Made by a program: the position numbers and the translations under genes | Source of the DNA: Dickeya fangzhongdai | Lineage (GTDB): Bacteria; Pseudomonadota; Gammaproteobacteria; Enterobacterales; Enterobacteriaceae | Assembly: GCF_002812485.1 (NCBI RefSeq) | Contig: NZ_CP025003.1 | Location: 4,278,001 to 4,342,000, forward strand | Direction of reading: 5' to 3' | DNA: 64,000 bases | The notes under the pieces: model-generated | What the model was told of the DNA's origin: nothing | The model's database searches: none | What the model saw: only the letters and a program-made list of their open reading frames with translations | Shown: piece by piece, positions 34,901 to 44,525 of the stretch | Layout of the letters: every line of letters begins with the position of its first letter | Numbering within the stretch: the first letter of the stretch is position 1

Positions 34901-35440
34901 ATGTACCATGTTGTCGCTTCTACGACCAACCCGGCCAAGATTAACGCCATCACTTTAGCATTTGCCGACGTTTTTGGTGTGGATAATTGCCGCATCGAAG
35001 GGGTTGATGTAGATAGTGGAGTTCCCAGTCAACCGTTAGGTTCCGTCGAAACCCGAACGGGCGCCAGGAATCGGGTGATGAGAGCGCGGCAGGTCCGTCC
35101 GGAAGCTGATTTCTGGGTAGGCGTGGAAGCCGGCATTGAAGAAAGCATGACGTTCGCCTGGATGGTGATTGAAAATGCGGTCATCCGCGGTGAATCCCGT
35201 TCAGCCAGTCTGGTATTGCCGGAAAGCATTCTGCAGGGAATTGGCGAAGGCCGCGAACTGGGTGATGAAATGGCCCGTCTGACCGGCATTCAGGATATCA
35301 AACGTCAGGGTGGCGCGATTGGCGTATTCACGGATGGCAAACTGTCCAGAACCAGCGTGTATTATCAGGCGTTGCTGCTGGCGCTAGTGCCGTTTCATAA
35401 TCCGGTTTATCAGCACCCGATTCATGCGCCGTCCGTTTGA
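34901..35440 (+). CDS. yjjX: inosine/xanthosine triphosphatase YjjX
   Basis: NTPase that removes non-canonical ITP and XTP. The start [20 protein letters not shown] and the core [11 protein letters not shown] and [10 protein letters not shown] match the YjjX family; 179 residues (E. coli 170, with a slightly longer tail here). AGGTAGGG lies before the ATG and a TATACT -10 element is seen at about 34863. It converges with trpR with only 14 nt between the stops. Confidence 0.93.
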   Translation: MYHVVASTTNPAKINAITLAFADVFGVDNCRIEGVDVDSGVPSQPLGSVETRTGARNRVMRARQVRPEADFWVGVEAGIEESMTFAWMVIENAVIRGESRSASLVLPESILQGIGEGRELGDEMARLTGIQDIKRQGGAIGVFTDGKLSRTSVYYQALLLALVPFHNPVYQHPIHAPSV

Positions 35441-35454
35441 TTGCTTCCCGAACG

Positions 35455-35787
35455 CTAGCCCTTCTTCTCCGGTAGCAATTGCTCCTCCAGCCAGACTTTC
35501 AGCCTGGCCGGGGCGGATTTGAGGCTGTTGGAACCTCGGGTGATGGTCGCAATGCCCGCACCCAACTCATTTTTCAGCTCACGCTGGCTCATCTCGCCGC
35601 GCATCAATTCCTGAATAATACGTACCCGAGTTCCCAGCGCGGTTCGCTCATCCGGCGTTAACAGCAGTTGCAGCAGCGGTTGCTCCAGCCCTTCCGCCAT
35701 CGCCTGTTGGAACAGGCTGACAAACGCCTGCCAGTTTTCATCGTCTTGTTCGGAAAATACCGGATCATGAAGTGAAGGTGATGTCAT
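35455..35787 (-). CDS. trpR: Trp operon repressor
   Basis: Tryptophan-dependent homodimeric repressor of trp, aroH and its own gene. The helix-turn-helix reads [20 protein letters not shown] and the preceding [18 protein letters not shown] is strongly conserved. I chose the ATG at 35787, preceded by GGTGG at a suitable distance, giving 110 residues (E. coli 108). An in-frame ATG at 35799 overlaps the operator and lacks a ribosome binding site. Downstream of slt, as in E. coli. Confidence 0.95.
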   Translation of the reverse strand: MTSPSLHDPVFSEQDDENWQAFVSLFQQAMAEGLEQPLLQLLLTPDERTALGTRVRIIQELMRGEMSQRELKNELGAGIATITRGSNSLKSAPARLKVWLEEQLLPEKKG

Positions 35788-35796
35788 AACGGCCAC

Positions 35797-35815
35797 CATA
35801 CTATTTAACTAGTAC
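35797..35815 (-). promoter_or_regulatory. TrpR operator at its own promoter
   Basis: On the coding strand the region reads TGTACTAGTTAAATAGTATG, an imperfect palindrome very close to the trp operator core (ACTAGTTAACTAGT). It lies just before trpR, next to a TATGCT -10-like element, which fits autoregulation by TrpR with tryptophan. Confidence 0.88.
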
Positions 35816-35866
35816 ATCAGCATAACATACTCTTCATGATGAAAAAAAGCGTAACAAATAGGATAA

Positions 35867-35891
35867 ACGCCCGCCTTAACGAGACGGGCGT
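35867..35891 (-). terminator. slt terminator (weak)
   Basis: Stem ACGCCCG/CGGGCGT with an 11-nt loop lies about 85 nt after the slt stop and is followed on the minus strand by GTTTATCC, a poor U tract. It precedes the trpR promoter. Confidence 0.5.
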
Positions 35892-35975
35892 GAGGTAACG
35901 ACTGCCAGCATGATGAGACTTTTCTTCACCTGCGTAAGGCGGGGAATGCGTATATCGTGCAATCCCCGCTAACGG

Positions 35976-37907
35976 TCAGTAACGCCGCTGCCACTCGTTG
36001 TCCATCAGCAACGTCGTCGGGCGCTGTTGCATCAGGCTACGGTAGAAAACGTCGTAGGCCAGTACATTTTTGACGTATCCCCGCGTCTCGGAAAACGGAA
36101 TACTTTCCACAAACGCGATGGCGTCGATCCGACCGTCGCTGTCTTTCAACCAGTTACTCACCCGCGATGGCCCGGCGTTGTAGGCAGCGGATGCCAGAAT
36201 GCGGTTCTGACCGAACGATTGATAAACATAATCCAGATAGCTGGTGCCAAGCTGGATATTCATCTGCGGATCCAGTAACTGACTGCTGTTGGTATAGCTG
36301 GCGATATTAAACATTTCGGCAGTGTGCTGCGCGGTGGCGGGCATCAGTTGCATCAGGCCGGCCGCCCCCACGGCGGAATGCGCTTGCGGGTTCCAGGCGC
36401 TTTCCTGACGGGCAATCGCCATGGCATAACTCTGGCTGATGCCCTTACCTTGCGTCGCCCGGCGGAAATCGTCATTCCATGCCAGCGGGAAGCGTTCCTC
36501 CAGATTGTCCCAGAGTTTCGCCACAATCGTGGCCTGAACACTCAAGTCATACCAATGCTGTTCGAACGCAAGACGCGCCAGCGCTTCCTGCTGCGGACGA
36601 TCCCGGCTAGCCACCAGCCCCGCCCATTCGGAACGAGCCAGACTTTCCAGTCCCCAGAACATCAGCTCGCGTACCCGCGCCACTTCCGGTAACTGCCCAA
36701 TCGAGCGCTCCGGTTTGGCGGCAATCATAATGGTCAGCGGATAGTTCACATTGAGCTTCTGCGCGGCGGCCATCGGGTAAAAACCGCGAATCGTCATCAA
36801 TTCGCGCAGTTGGTTCTCGCCTTCCTGCTTTTGCCCTTGTTCGATCAGCAGTATCGCTCGCCAGTAGCGCCACTCATCCTTTTGCTGCACGTCGGCCGGC
36901 AAGCGCGCCATCCACTGCTTCAGCCCGGGCCGATCCCCCTGACCCAACGCCATACGGACGCGTCGTTCCAGCAGCGGCGCCGAGGCGCTGCGCAGAATTA
37001 CGGCATCACGCCAGAGCGCCTGCTCCTCGGTGGTATCGCTGCCCATCAGACGCCAGGCGATGTCATCTTCCATGCTCTGGCGTTCCTGCGGGCGCATTTT
37101 CTGCAGGCGAATCAACTGCGGCAGCAATGCCCGCGCCTCATCCGGATCCTGACGGGCAATGCGGCTGAACGCCGATAATACCGCTCTCCGGGTAAAATCC
37201 GTCGGGCCGACAGAGCGGGCGAAGCGCTCGATCGTTTTAGGATTGCTTTGCAATCTCAGCAACGCATCGGTGATGGTCTTGTAATCTGCCGGCAATTGTC
37301 TGGAAAGATGATTCACCAGACCTGCGCTGCCCGCATCCATCGCCAGTCGCATCCGTTCAAGAACCATTAACGACGTCAATCCGCCTTGCTGCTGCCAGGC
37401 AGAGAATAGCTTGTCACAGGTCGGCGGCAATGAACGACCGGTCAGCCAGATTTCGCGGGTCTGCTCCCAGACGCCTTGCGGTTGCCCCACCATGACTTTG
37501 GCATACAGATAGTTGCAGAGAGAGGCGACCGGCTTCGGTTGCTCCGGGCTGAACACCAGCAGCCCATTCCAGTCCTGACGACGAGCCAGTTCATTGATAA
37601 AGCTGTTATTGAGCGTACGCACCGCAGGCAGTGTCGGGTGCGAAGCCATAAACTGTTTGACCTGCGCCTCGCTGACCGTCGATAAATCCTGCGTCAGCGC
37701 TCGGTATTCCAGATAAGGGTAAAGCGGGTAATCACGTAGCGTCGGCATTAATTGGGAAACCACATCCATCTGGTTATTATCCCACGCGGACTTTATTTGC
37801 TGATAACGCTGCCGCTGCTCATCCAGAGAATCCGCCAACGCCTGGCACGATACCCCAATGAGACACAGTGCGGCGGCCACATATCGCCAATACCCTAATT
37901 TGAACAT
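35976..37907 (-). CDS. slt: soluble lytic murein transglycosylase Slt70
   Basis: Periplasmic enzyme that cleaves peptidoglycan to 1,6-anhydromuropeptides. A signal peptide (FKLGYWRYVAAALCLIGVSC through QALA) is followed by a long alpha-superhelical U domain. The C-terminal lysozyme-like domain carries the catalytic glutamate in IARQESAWNPQAHSAVGAAG and then GLMQLMPATA. The ATG at 37907 gives 643 residues (E. coli 645). The 455-nt gap between slt and divergent ettA (37908-38362) holds no recognisable gene. Confidence 0.96.
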   Translation of the reverse strand: MFKLGYWRYVAAALCLIGVSCQALADSLDEQRQRYQQIKSAWDNNQMDVVSQLMPTLRDYPLYPYLEYRALTQDLSTVSEAQVKQFMASHPTLPAVRTLNNSFINELARRQDWNGLLVFSPEQPKPVASLCNYLYAKVMVGQPQGVWEQTREIWLTGRSLPPTCDKLFSAWQQQGGLTSLMVLERMRLAMDAGSAGLVNHLSRQLPADYKTITDALLRLQSNPKTIERFARSVGPTDFTRRAVLSAFSRIARQDPDEARALLPQLIRLQKMRPQERQSMEDDIAWRLMGSDTTEEQALWRDAVILRSASAPLLERRVRMALGQGDRPGLKQWMARLPADVQQKDEWRYWRAILLIEQGQKQEGENQLRELMTIRGFYPMAAAQKLNVNYPLTIMIAAKPERSIGQLPEVARVRELMFWGLESLARSEWAGLVASRDRPQQEALARLAFEQHWYDLSVQATIVAKLWDNLEERFPLAWNDDFRRATQGKGISQSYAMAIARQESAWNPQAHSAVGAAGLMQLMPATAQHTAEMFNIASYTNSSQLLDPQMNIQLGTSYLDYVYQSFGQNRILASAAYNAGPSRVSNWLKDSDGRIDAIAFVESIPFSETRGYVKNVLAYDVFYRSLMQQRPTTLLMDNEWQRRY

Positions 37908-38362
37908 AACTGCCCTGACCTCACTCGTTATCGTTTCCGCCATTACCGCCGAACGCCGTCATTAATGTTCACGGCCATCGTTCATACCCGTGACGGCTGC
38001 ATTGCATTGACTAACGTTGGTTTTTTCAAACTAAATCAGTGTGGCATATCCTGCCCGGCAACGATACGCCGAAAGCAGCTTAAAACAGAACGAAATTCGC
38101 AGCGTTAACATCCTTTTACCAGAGCGCCCGCAGTTTCGGCTGATATTCGTCCCAATGGTTCCATCATGGGTGGAAGCTGCATCGCAGAGTCAACAACACG
38201 ATGACGGGATGGCTGGGATCATGCAGCGAAAACAGCTAAACTCCGTCAACAGTAAATTCCTTTTGCCGGCGGGGCGTCAGCGCGCTTCCGGTATCATGCC
38301 CCTACAGGCGCCATGCTTTAATGGCATAACGCTAAACTGGACAGAAAGAGGCTCAGAGCAAC

Positions 38363-40027
38363 GTGGCTCAATACGTTTACACCATGCACCGCGTCGGCAA
38401 GGTTGTTCCGCCGAAGCGTCATATCCTGAAAAATATTTCCCTCAGTTTTTTCCCGGGCGCCAAAATCGGCGTGCTGGGTCTGAACGGGGCGGGTAAATCC
38501 ACCCTGCTGCGCATCATGGCGGGGATTGATAAAGACATCGAAGGCGAAGCCCGCCCACAGCCGGGGATCAAAATCGGCTATCTGCCTCAGGAACCCCAGT
38601 TAAATCTGGAACATACCGTCCGTGAAGCGGTTGAAGAGGCTGTCAGCGAAGTGAAACGCGCGCTGACCCGTCTGGACGAAGTCTATGCCGCCTATGCCGA
38701 CCCGGATGCCGACTTCGACAAGCTGGCGAAAGAACAGGGCGAGCTGGAATCGATTATTCAGGCCCACGACGGCCACAACCTTGATAACCAGCTTGAGCGG
38801 GCCGCCGATGCGCTGCGCCTGCCGCCGTGGGAAGCGAAAATCGCCAACCTCTCCGGGGGCGAACGCCGTCGCGTCGCAATCTGCCGCCTGTTGCTGGAAA
38901 AACCGGACATGCTGCTGCTCGACGAACCCACCAACCACCTGGATGCGGAATCGGTCGCCTGGCTGGAGCGTTTCCTGCACGACTACGAAGGTACCGTAGT
39001 TGCCATCACCCATGACCGTTACTTCCTCGATAACGTTGCCGGCTGGATTCTGGAACTGGACCGCGGCGAAGGGATTCCGTGGGAAGGCAACTACTCGTCC
39101 TGGCTGGAACAGAAAGACCAGCGTCTGGCACAGGAAGCCTCCACCGAAGCCGCTCGTCGCAAATCCATCGAGAAAGAGCTGGAGTGGGTGCGTCAGAATC
39201 CGAAAGGCCGTCAGGCCAAAGGCAAAGCGCGTCTGGCTCGTTTCGACGAACTCAACAGCGTCGAATACCAGAAACGCAACGAAACCAGCGAACTGTTCAT
39301 TCCGCCTGGCCCGCGCCTTGGCGACAAAGTGCTGGAAGTGCAGAACCTCACCAAATCCTACGGTGACCGGGTGCTGATTGATAACCTGTCGTTCGCCATC
39401 CCGAAAGGCTCCATCGTCGGGATTATCGGCCCCAACGGCGCAGGTAAATCGACCCTATTCCGTATGTTGTCCGCGCAGGAACAACCGGACTCCGGCACGA
39501 TCTCGCTGGGCGAAACGGTGCAACTGGCGTCGGTGGATCAGTTCCGCGACAAGATGGACGGCAGCAAGACCGTATGGGAAGAAGTCTCCGGCGGTCAGGA
39601 CATCATGCGTATCGGCAATTTCGAGATTCCGAGCCGCGCCTATGTCGGCCGTTTCAACTTCAAAGGCGTCGATCAGGGCAAACGTATCGGGGAGCTCTCC
39701 GGCGGCGAACGTGGTCGCGTACACCTGGCAAAACTACTGCAGGTTGGCGGCAACATGCTGCTGCTTGACGAACCGACCAACGACCTGGATATAGAAACCC
39801 TGCGCGCGCTGGAAAACGCCCTGCTGGAATTCCCCGGTTGCGCCATGGTGATTTCCCATGACCGCTGGTTCCTGGACCGTATCGCCACCCACATCATCGA
39901 CTATCAGGATGAAGGTAAGGTGGAATTCTTTGAAGGCAACTTCACAGAATACGAAGAGTACAAGAAACGTACTCTGGGTGCGGAAGCGCTGGAGCCGCAT
40001 CGTATCAAGTACAAGAAAATGGCGTGA
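38363..40027 (+). CDS. ettA: energy-dependent translational throttle protein EttA, GTG start
   Basis: ABC-F ATPase that binds the ribosomal E site and gates the first elongation step according to ATP/ADP. Two ATP-binding cassettes are visible: Walker A GLNGAGKST at 39-47 with LSGGERRR, and GPNGAGKST in the second with LSGGERGR, joined by the PtIM linker (QKDQRLAQEASTEAARRKSI). No membrane segments. Starting at GTG 38363 gives 554 residues (E. coli 555). A terminator follows. Confidence 0.97.
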   Translation: MAQYVYTMHRVGKVVPPKRHILKNISLSFFPGAKIGVLGLNGAGKSTLLRIMAGIDKDIEGEARPQPGIKIGYLPQEPQLNLEHTVREAVEEAVSEVKRALTRLDEVYAAYADPDADFDKLAKEQGELESIIQAHDGHNLDNQLERAADALRLPPWEAKIANLSGGERRRVAICRLLLEKPDMLLLDEPTNHLDAESVAWLERFLHDYEGTVVAITHDRYFLDNVAGWILELDRGEGIPWEGNYSSWLEQKDQRLAQEASTEAARRKSIEKELEWVRQNPKGRQAKGKARLARFDELNSVEYQKRNETSELFIPPGPRLGDKVLEVQNLTKSYGDRVLIDNLSFAIPKGSIVGIIGPNGAGKSTLFRMLSAQEQPDSGTISLGETVQLASVDQFRDKMDGSKTVWEEVSGGQDIMRIGNFEIPSRAYVGRFNFKGVDQGKRIGELSGGERGRVHLAKLLQVGGNMLLLDEPTNDLDIETLRALENALLEFPGCAMVISHDRWFLDRIATHIIDYQDEGKVEFFEGNFTEYEEYKKRTLGAEALEPHRIKYKKMA

Positions 40028-40070
40028 CAGTCCGTCTGCCACCTGTCACGGTCAAGACGCCGTGACAGCA

Positions 40071-40096
40071 AAAGCCCGCCAACCGGCGGGCTTTTT
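40071..40096 (+). terminator. ettA terminator
   Basis: Stem AAAGCCCGCC/GGCGGGCTTT with an AACC loop ends in a T run. A second 9-bp hairpin, CTGTCACGG/CCGTGACAG (40043-40068), lies just ahead of it, after the ettA stop. Confidence 0.9.
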
Positions 40097-40213
40097 CATT
40101 GTCAGCGTTAAACCACCTCCTGGGAGGTGGTAACTGTTTTGACCATTTTCATTCGATCGCATTTGATTCCATCAGATATGTGGCCTGCTGATGACCGCCA
40201 CACATCACTGCAA

Positions 40214-41920
40214 TCAGAACGTTTCCCAGTTCTGGTCGTTACGGCCTGATCTGCCCGCACCAAGAGCGGCTACCGCCGGCACCGGCTGAGCGACCGGCCG
40301 GGATGGCAACGAGGCGCGGACCGGCTCGTTTTCCTTGTGGTGTCTCAGCTTGAAGACCGCCACCGCCTGAGTCAAACGTTCAGCCTGTGATTCCAGCGAG
40401 ACGGCGGCGGCCGAAGCCTCCTGCACCAGCGCGGCGTTCTGCTGGGTTGTGCCTTCCATCTCCAGCACGGCCTGATTCACCTGACCGATGCCTCGGCTTT
40501 GCTCATCAGACGCTGAAGCAATTTCCCCCATGATATCCGTCACGCTGACTACCGCTTTCACAATCTCTTCCATCGTACTCCCGGCTCTGGCAACCAGTTC
40601 CGAACCGGTATCCACCAGCCTGCCGGATTCGCCAATCAGAGATTCGATTTCTTTCGCCGCCTGCGCACTACGCTGCGCCAGACTACGCACCTCTCCGGCA
40701 ACCACCGCGAAGCCCCGGCCCTGCTCGCCAGCGCGTGCAGCCTCTACGGCGGCGTTCAGCGCCAGAATGTTGGTCTGGAAAGCAATGCTATTGATAACAC
40801 TGGTAATTTCAGAGATTTTCTTCGAGCTGGACGAAATATCCCCCATCGTCTTCACCACATCCTGAACGATATTGCCGCCCTGCTCCGCCTTACCGGAGGC
40901 GTTGCGCGCCAGCTGGCTGGCATGGTTGGCGTTATCCGAGTTCTGTTTCACCGTGGAGGTCAGTTCCTCCATGCTGGCCGCCGTCTGCTCCAGCGCCGCC
41001 GCCTGTTGTTCCGTGCGGGAAGAAAGATCGACGTTGCCGGCGCTGATTTCGGAAGCGCCCTGATAAATAGAGTCAGCGCCTTCACGAACCACCGTCACGG
41101 TGTTGGTCAACGACTCCTGCATATGCTGCAGGTTTTGGCCCAGAATACCGATTTCGTTACGCCCCAGATTTTCGGCCGGCTGCGTCAGGTCACCCTGCGC
41201 AATTTTCTGGATACGGGTAATCAGCACATTGACCGGCACCAGAATCGCCCGGCGGATCACCAGATAAGTCAACGCTGCCAGCAGAATAGACAGAATGAAC
41301 GACACGCCCATCAGGATATTCCCCAGACGAGCATTATCAGAAGCCAGCGTATTAATATTGTTCGCATGGTCCGTCAGGTATTTCACTTCCTTTCGTACCT
41401 GCATGGCATAACTGGTATCCAGCTGGCGCGCCAGCGAGGTTTCCAGCTCAATGGTGCTTTCGAATTCGCCGTTACGCACAAACTCCACCATCGGCACCAT
41501 TACTTTGTCCCGATAGGCGGTGTAATTGGTGGTCAGGTCAGCATCCAGCGCCTTCTCTTCATCCGACTTATCGGTACGAGCCATATAGTCATCAAAGCGT
41601 TTCTGCGAGCTTTTGATGCGCTCCATGCCTTCATTGAAAGCCTGATTGTAGGAATCCTTATCACCAATACGCGATGCGGCTACAGCCTGCACCAGCAACT
41701 GGCGGGAAACACGGAAATTGTCCATGCTGCTGCTGATCCCGGCACGGATCTCGGACACCAGATTAGCCCGCCCCAGAGAGGCATTACTCTGTTTGAGAAA
41801 ATAACTGGCAGTACCAATTGAGAGGGCAAACAGAATCAGAATAATGGTTAACAGCGTGATAAAGAGCGTCACAAGACGAATGTTATTTATGGAAGAGATA
41901 TTCCCTTTTTGTTCTGCCAT
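40214..41920 (-). CDS. methyl-accepting chemotaxis protein with NWETF tail
   Basis: Transmembrane chemoreceptor, 568 residues. Helix 1 spans about 17-42, a four-helix-bundle periplasmic ligand domain of Tar/Tsr type about 43-200, and helix 2 about 203-225. HAMP follows, then the signalling hairpin with the conserved tip [20 protein letters not shown]. Methylation helices include [14 protein letters not shown]. The C-terminal NWETF pentapeptide binds CheR and CheB, marking a high-abundance-type receptor. The attractant cannot be predicted. It is not present in this context in E. coli and sits at a synteny junction. Confidence 0.94.
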   Translation of the reverse strand: MAEQKGNISSINNIRLVTLFITLLTIILILFALSIGTASYFLKQSNASLGRANLVSEIRAGISSSMDNFRVSRQLLVQAVAASRIGDKDSYNQAFNEGMERIKSSQKRFDDYMARTDKSDEEKALDADLTTNYTAYRDKVMVPMVEFVRNGEFESTIELETSLARQLDTSYAMQVRKEVKYLTDHANNINTLASDNARLGNILMGVSFILSILLAALTYLVIRRAILVPVNVLITRIQKIAQGDLTQPAENLGRNEIGILGQNLQHMQESLTNTVTVVREGADSIYQGASEISAGNVDLSSRTEQQAAALEQTAASMEELTSTVKQNSDNANHASQLARNASGKAEQGGNIVQDVVKTMGDISSSSKKISEITSVINSIAFQTNILALNAAVEAARAGEQGRGFAVVAGEVRSLAQRSAQAAKEIESLIGESGRLVDTGSELVARAGSTMEEIVKAVVSVTDIMGEIASASDEQSRGIGQVNQAVLEMEGTTQQNAALVQEASAAAVSLESQAERLTQAVAVFKLRHHKENEPVRASLPSRPVAQPVPAVAALGAGRSGRNDQNWETF

Positions 41921-42429
41921 TCCGATTTCTCACTTTCACTACAGGATGCTGATCACTTCCGCCGCGTCAACAGCAGAAGCACGTATAGCTTTGCGCCATT
42001 CACTCTTTCCTGACAAACACCGACCACTGCACGTAAGCGCCTAAAAAGGCAACAGACGTCACACAGGAGCAGGAAAACAAAACAACATTTTAATTTAATT
42101 GCATTGTTGTTTCTTTAAAAAAGAAAAACCGTGATGACTGTAGCATGCTCTGCTGATAAGTGGTCAACAGAAACGGTCAGGTTCCTTTTTCTGGCCGAGT
42201 TATTCATGCGTGGCAGGGACATAAACCGGAAAAACCGCGTTTGCAGCCAGAAGATGCAAGATTTGAAGCTATGAAGTTATTAAGGTTTCACGGTTTCAAA
42301 CCGCTGAGGTTTAAAAACCACCAGGTTTGAAGCCATTAAGGCAAGCAATAACGTTCTCTGACGAGGCAGACGGGCAGCGTGTAATCACGCGTGATCAAAT
42401 CTCCGGCTCCGTGGAGAACGAGATACAGC
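41921..42429. other. 509-nt gap between the chemoreceptor and LysR genes, with GGTTT repeats
   Basis: No gene is supported here. The right part, 42284-42328, holds four GGTTT words and two small perfect inverted repeats, CGGTTTCAAACCG (42291-42303) and GGTTTAAAAACC (42308-42319). The repeats lie downstream of the LysR gene, 100 to 145 nt past its stop. No sigma-28 flagellar promoter was seen upstream of the chemoreceptor. Confidence 0.5.
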
Positions 42430-43326
42430 TTAACGAGCAGAATAATCACACAATGCCTCAAAACTCAGGGCAAAATCAATAAAGCAGTTCAGGGCGGGCG
42501 AATTCAGTTTGCGTCCGGGATAAATCAGATACAGATCGTTGGTATCCGCCCGCCACCCAGGCAGCAGGCAGACCAGTTCGCCACGGTCCAACTGCTCTCG
42601 GCACAGGAACTCCGGCAACAACGTAATGCCGCCGCCGGCCAGCGCGCAGGCTCGGGCATACAGCAAATTATCGGTAATATGCGACTGCGGCAGCCGCCAG
42701 AGGAAATACTCCGCTTCATGGTGAAATCCCCACTCCGGCCAGGCTCGATGTGCAATACACCGGTGCGACTGCAATTCACGCGGATGCGCGATCGGCGTGG
42801 AGCCAGCCAGATACCCGGCCGACGCGACCAGATAATGCGGCACCCGCCCCAGCGAGCGGCCAATCAGCGAAGAATCCTGCGGCTTGCCGGTGCGCAGCGC
42901 GGCGTCAAACCCTTCCTCCACCAGATCGATTACCCGGTCGGCAACAATGATATCCAGCGAAACCGCCGGAAAGCGCGACTGAAACTCCGCGGTCAGGCGC
43001 GCCAGCAGGGTAGCCCCCAAGCCGGCCGGACTGGTGATCCGCAAACGCCCGCTGGGGTTATCGCGCAAATGCTGCATCGCCATCTCGGCGCGTTCGCTGG
43101 CTTGTCGCATCTCCCGGCAATGCACCAGATAGCGTTCGCCGGCAAAGGTCAGGTTGAGCTTGCGGGTGGTGCGGTTAAACAGCCGCAGCCCCAGCGACTG
43201 CTCCAACTGACTGATGCGCAGGCTAAGGCTCGACTTGGCCATGCCCGCCTGTCTGGCGGCTTCGGTAAAACTGCCGCATTCCGCCACCAGCGTAAATAGC
43301 GCCATATCCTGTAATTGTTTGAACAT
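42430..43326 (-). CDS. LysR-family transcription regulator
   Basis: 298 residues: N-terminal winged helix-turn-helix (FTLVAECGSFTEAARQAGMA, then KSSLSLRISQLEQSLGLRLF) and a C-terminal effector domain of the CrgA/AaeR-like group (DLVEEGFDAALRTGKPQDSS). It is divergent from the MDR oxidoreductase gene with about 110 nt between starts, the usual layout when a LysR regulator controls its neighbour. The effector is unknown. Confidence 0.9.
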   Translation of the reverse strand: MFKQLQDMALFTLVAECGSFTEAARQAGMAKSSLSLRISQLEQSLGLRLFNRTTRKLNLTFAGERYLVHCREMRQASERAEMAMQHLRDNPSGRLRITSPAGLGATLLARLTAEFQSRFPAVSLDIIVADRVIDLVEEGFDAALRTGKPQDSSLIGRSLGRVPHYLVASAGYLAGSTPIAHPRELQSHRCIAHRAWPEWGFHHEAEYFLWRLPQSHITDNLLYARACALAGGGITLLPEFLCREQLDRGELVCLLPGWRADTNDLYLIYPGRKLNSPALNCFIDFALSFEALCDYSAR

Positions 43327-43436
43327 AATTGTTCTTCATAGCCGAACACTTCGTTAGTAATTGTCCATCTTATCAGCACTATCGACAGGTTCTACACTGT
43401 TATGCAGTCCAACACGTAACAATGGAAAAACGCATC

Positions 43437-44438
43437 ATGACAGTAAAAGCAATAGCCGTTGACCCCAGACAACCCGAGAACTTCGTAGAAATCACCGCCG
43501 AATTACCGCAACCCGGCGAGCACGACCTGCTGGTAGCCGTAAAAGCGGTATCGGTTAACCCGGTAGATACCAAAGTTCATGCCGGGTTGCGTCGGGACGG
43601 CCTGCAACATCCGCGCATTCTTGGGTGGGACGCCAGCGGCGTGGTGATCAAGGCCGGCTCAGCGGTAAGCGGTTTTCAACCTGGGGACGAAATCTGGTAT
43701 GCGGGCGATATCACCCGCCCCGGCAGCAACAGCACGCACCAACTGGTCGATGCGCGTATCGCCGCGCATAAACCCGCCACGCTGGACTGGGCTGAAGCAG
43801 CCGCCCTGCCGCTGACGGCCCTAACCGCCTGGGAAGGATTATTCGAGCATCTGAAAATTCAGGACGCGGCTAAAGGTAAAACGCTGCTGATTATCGGCGG
43901 CGCCGGCGGCGTCGGTTCGCTGGCTATTTCTCTGGCGGCGCAGCGCAGCGAAGCGACGATCATCGCTACCGCTTCCCGTCCCGACTCCGCACAATGGTGC
44001 CGCGACCGGGGCGCGCATCTGGTGGTGGATTATCGCCATCTGGTGGATGAATTGAAAAAGCAGAATATTGAGCAGGTCGATTACATTTTCTGCCTGAATG
44101 ACACCGACGGCCATTGGGATGCCATCAGCCGGTTAATCGCACCGATGGGGCACATCTGCACCATCGTGGAAAACACCCGGCCGTTGGACCAGAATCAACT
44201 TAAGCTGAAAAGCGCGGCGCTGCACTGGGAATTCATGTTTACCCGCAGCATGTTCACTACGCCGGACATCGCGCGTCAGGGAGAAATCCTGCGCGAGGTG
44301 GCGCAACGGGTGGATAGCGGCGAATTGCAGGGCACCCTCAGCCAGACGTTTAACGGACTGACGACGACAACGCTGAAACAAGCGCACGATGCCGTACTGG
44401 CCGGTCATATGCGCGGCAAGGTCGTAATCACGCTGTAG
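43437..44438 (+). CDS. MDR-family NADPH quinone oxidoreductase-like protein
   Basis: Medium-chain dehydrogenase/reductase, zinc-independent in appearance, of the group named zinc-binding alcohol dehydrogenase family 1. The N-terminal GroES-like domain contains VSVNPVDTKVHAGLRRDG and GWDASGVVIKAGSAVSGFQP; the cofactor fold shows IIGGAGGVGSLAISLA, and usual zinc ligands are not seen. I used the ATG at 43437 (333 residues); earlier in-frame starts extend into the shared promoter region. Possible role is aldehyde or quinone reduction. Divergent from the LysR gene and facing serA. Confidence 0.85.
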   Translation: MTVKAIAVDPRQPENFVEITAELPQPGEHDLLVAVKAVSVNPVDTKVHAGLRRDGLQHPRILGWDASGVVIKAGSAVSGFQPGDEIWYAGDITRPGSNSTHQLVDARIAAHKPATLDWAEAAALPLTALTAWEGLFEHLKIQDAAKGKTLLIIGGAGGVGSLAISLAAQRSEATIIATASRPDSAQWCRDRGAHLVVDYRHLVDELKKQNIEQVDYIFCLNDTDGHWDAISRLIAPMGHICTIVENTRPLDQNQLKLKSAALHWEFMFTRSMFTTPDIARQGEILREVAQRVDSGELQGTLSQTFNGLTTTTLKQAHDAVLAGHMRGKVVITL

Positions 44439-44450
44439 CGCCAAACCAGC

Positions 44451-44480
44451 GTAAAAAAAGCCAGCCCGGTGGGCTGGCTT
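44451..44480 (-). terminator. serA terminator
   Basis: A 10-bp stem AAGCCAGCCC/GGGCTGGCTT with a GGT loop is followed on the minus strand by seven T residues. It lies 46 nt past the serA stop and just after the MDR gene on the other strand. Confidence 0.88.
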
Positions 44481-44525
44481 CCTCATCAAGCCGAATTATC
44501 GGTTACAACCGGCCGGCACTCGCAC

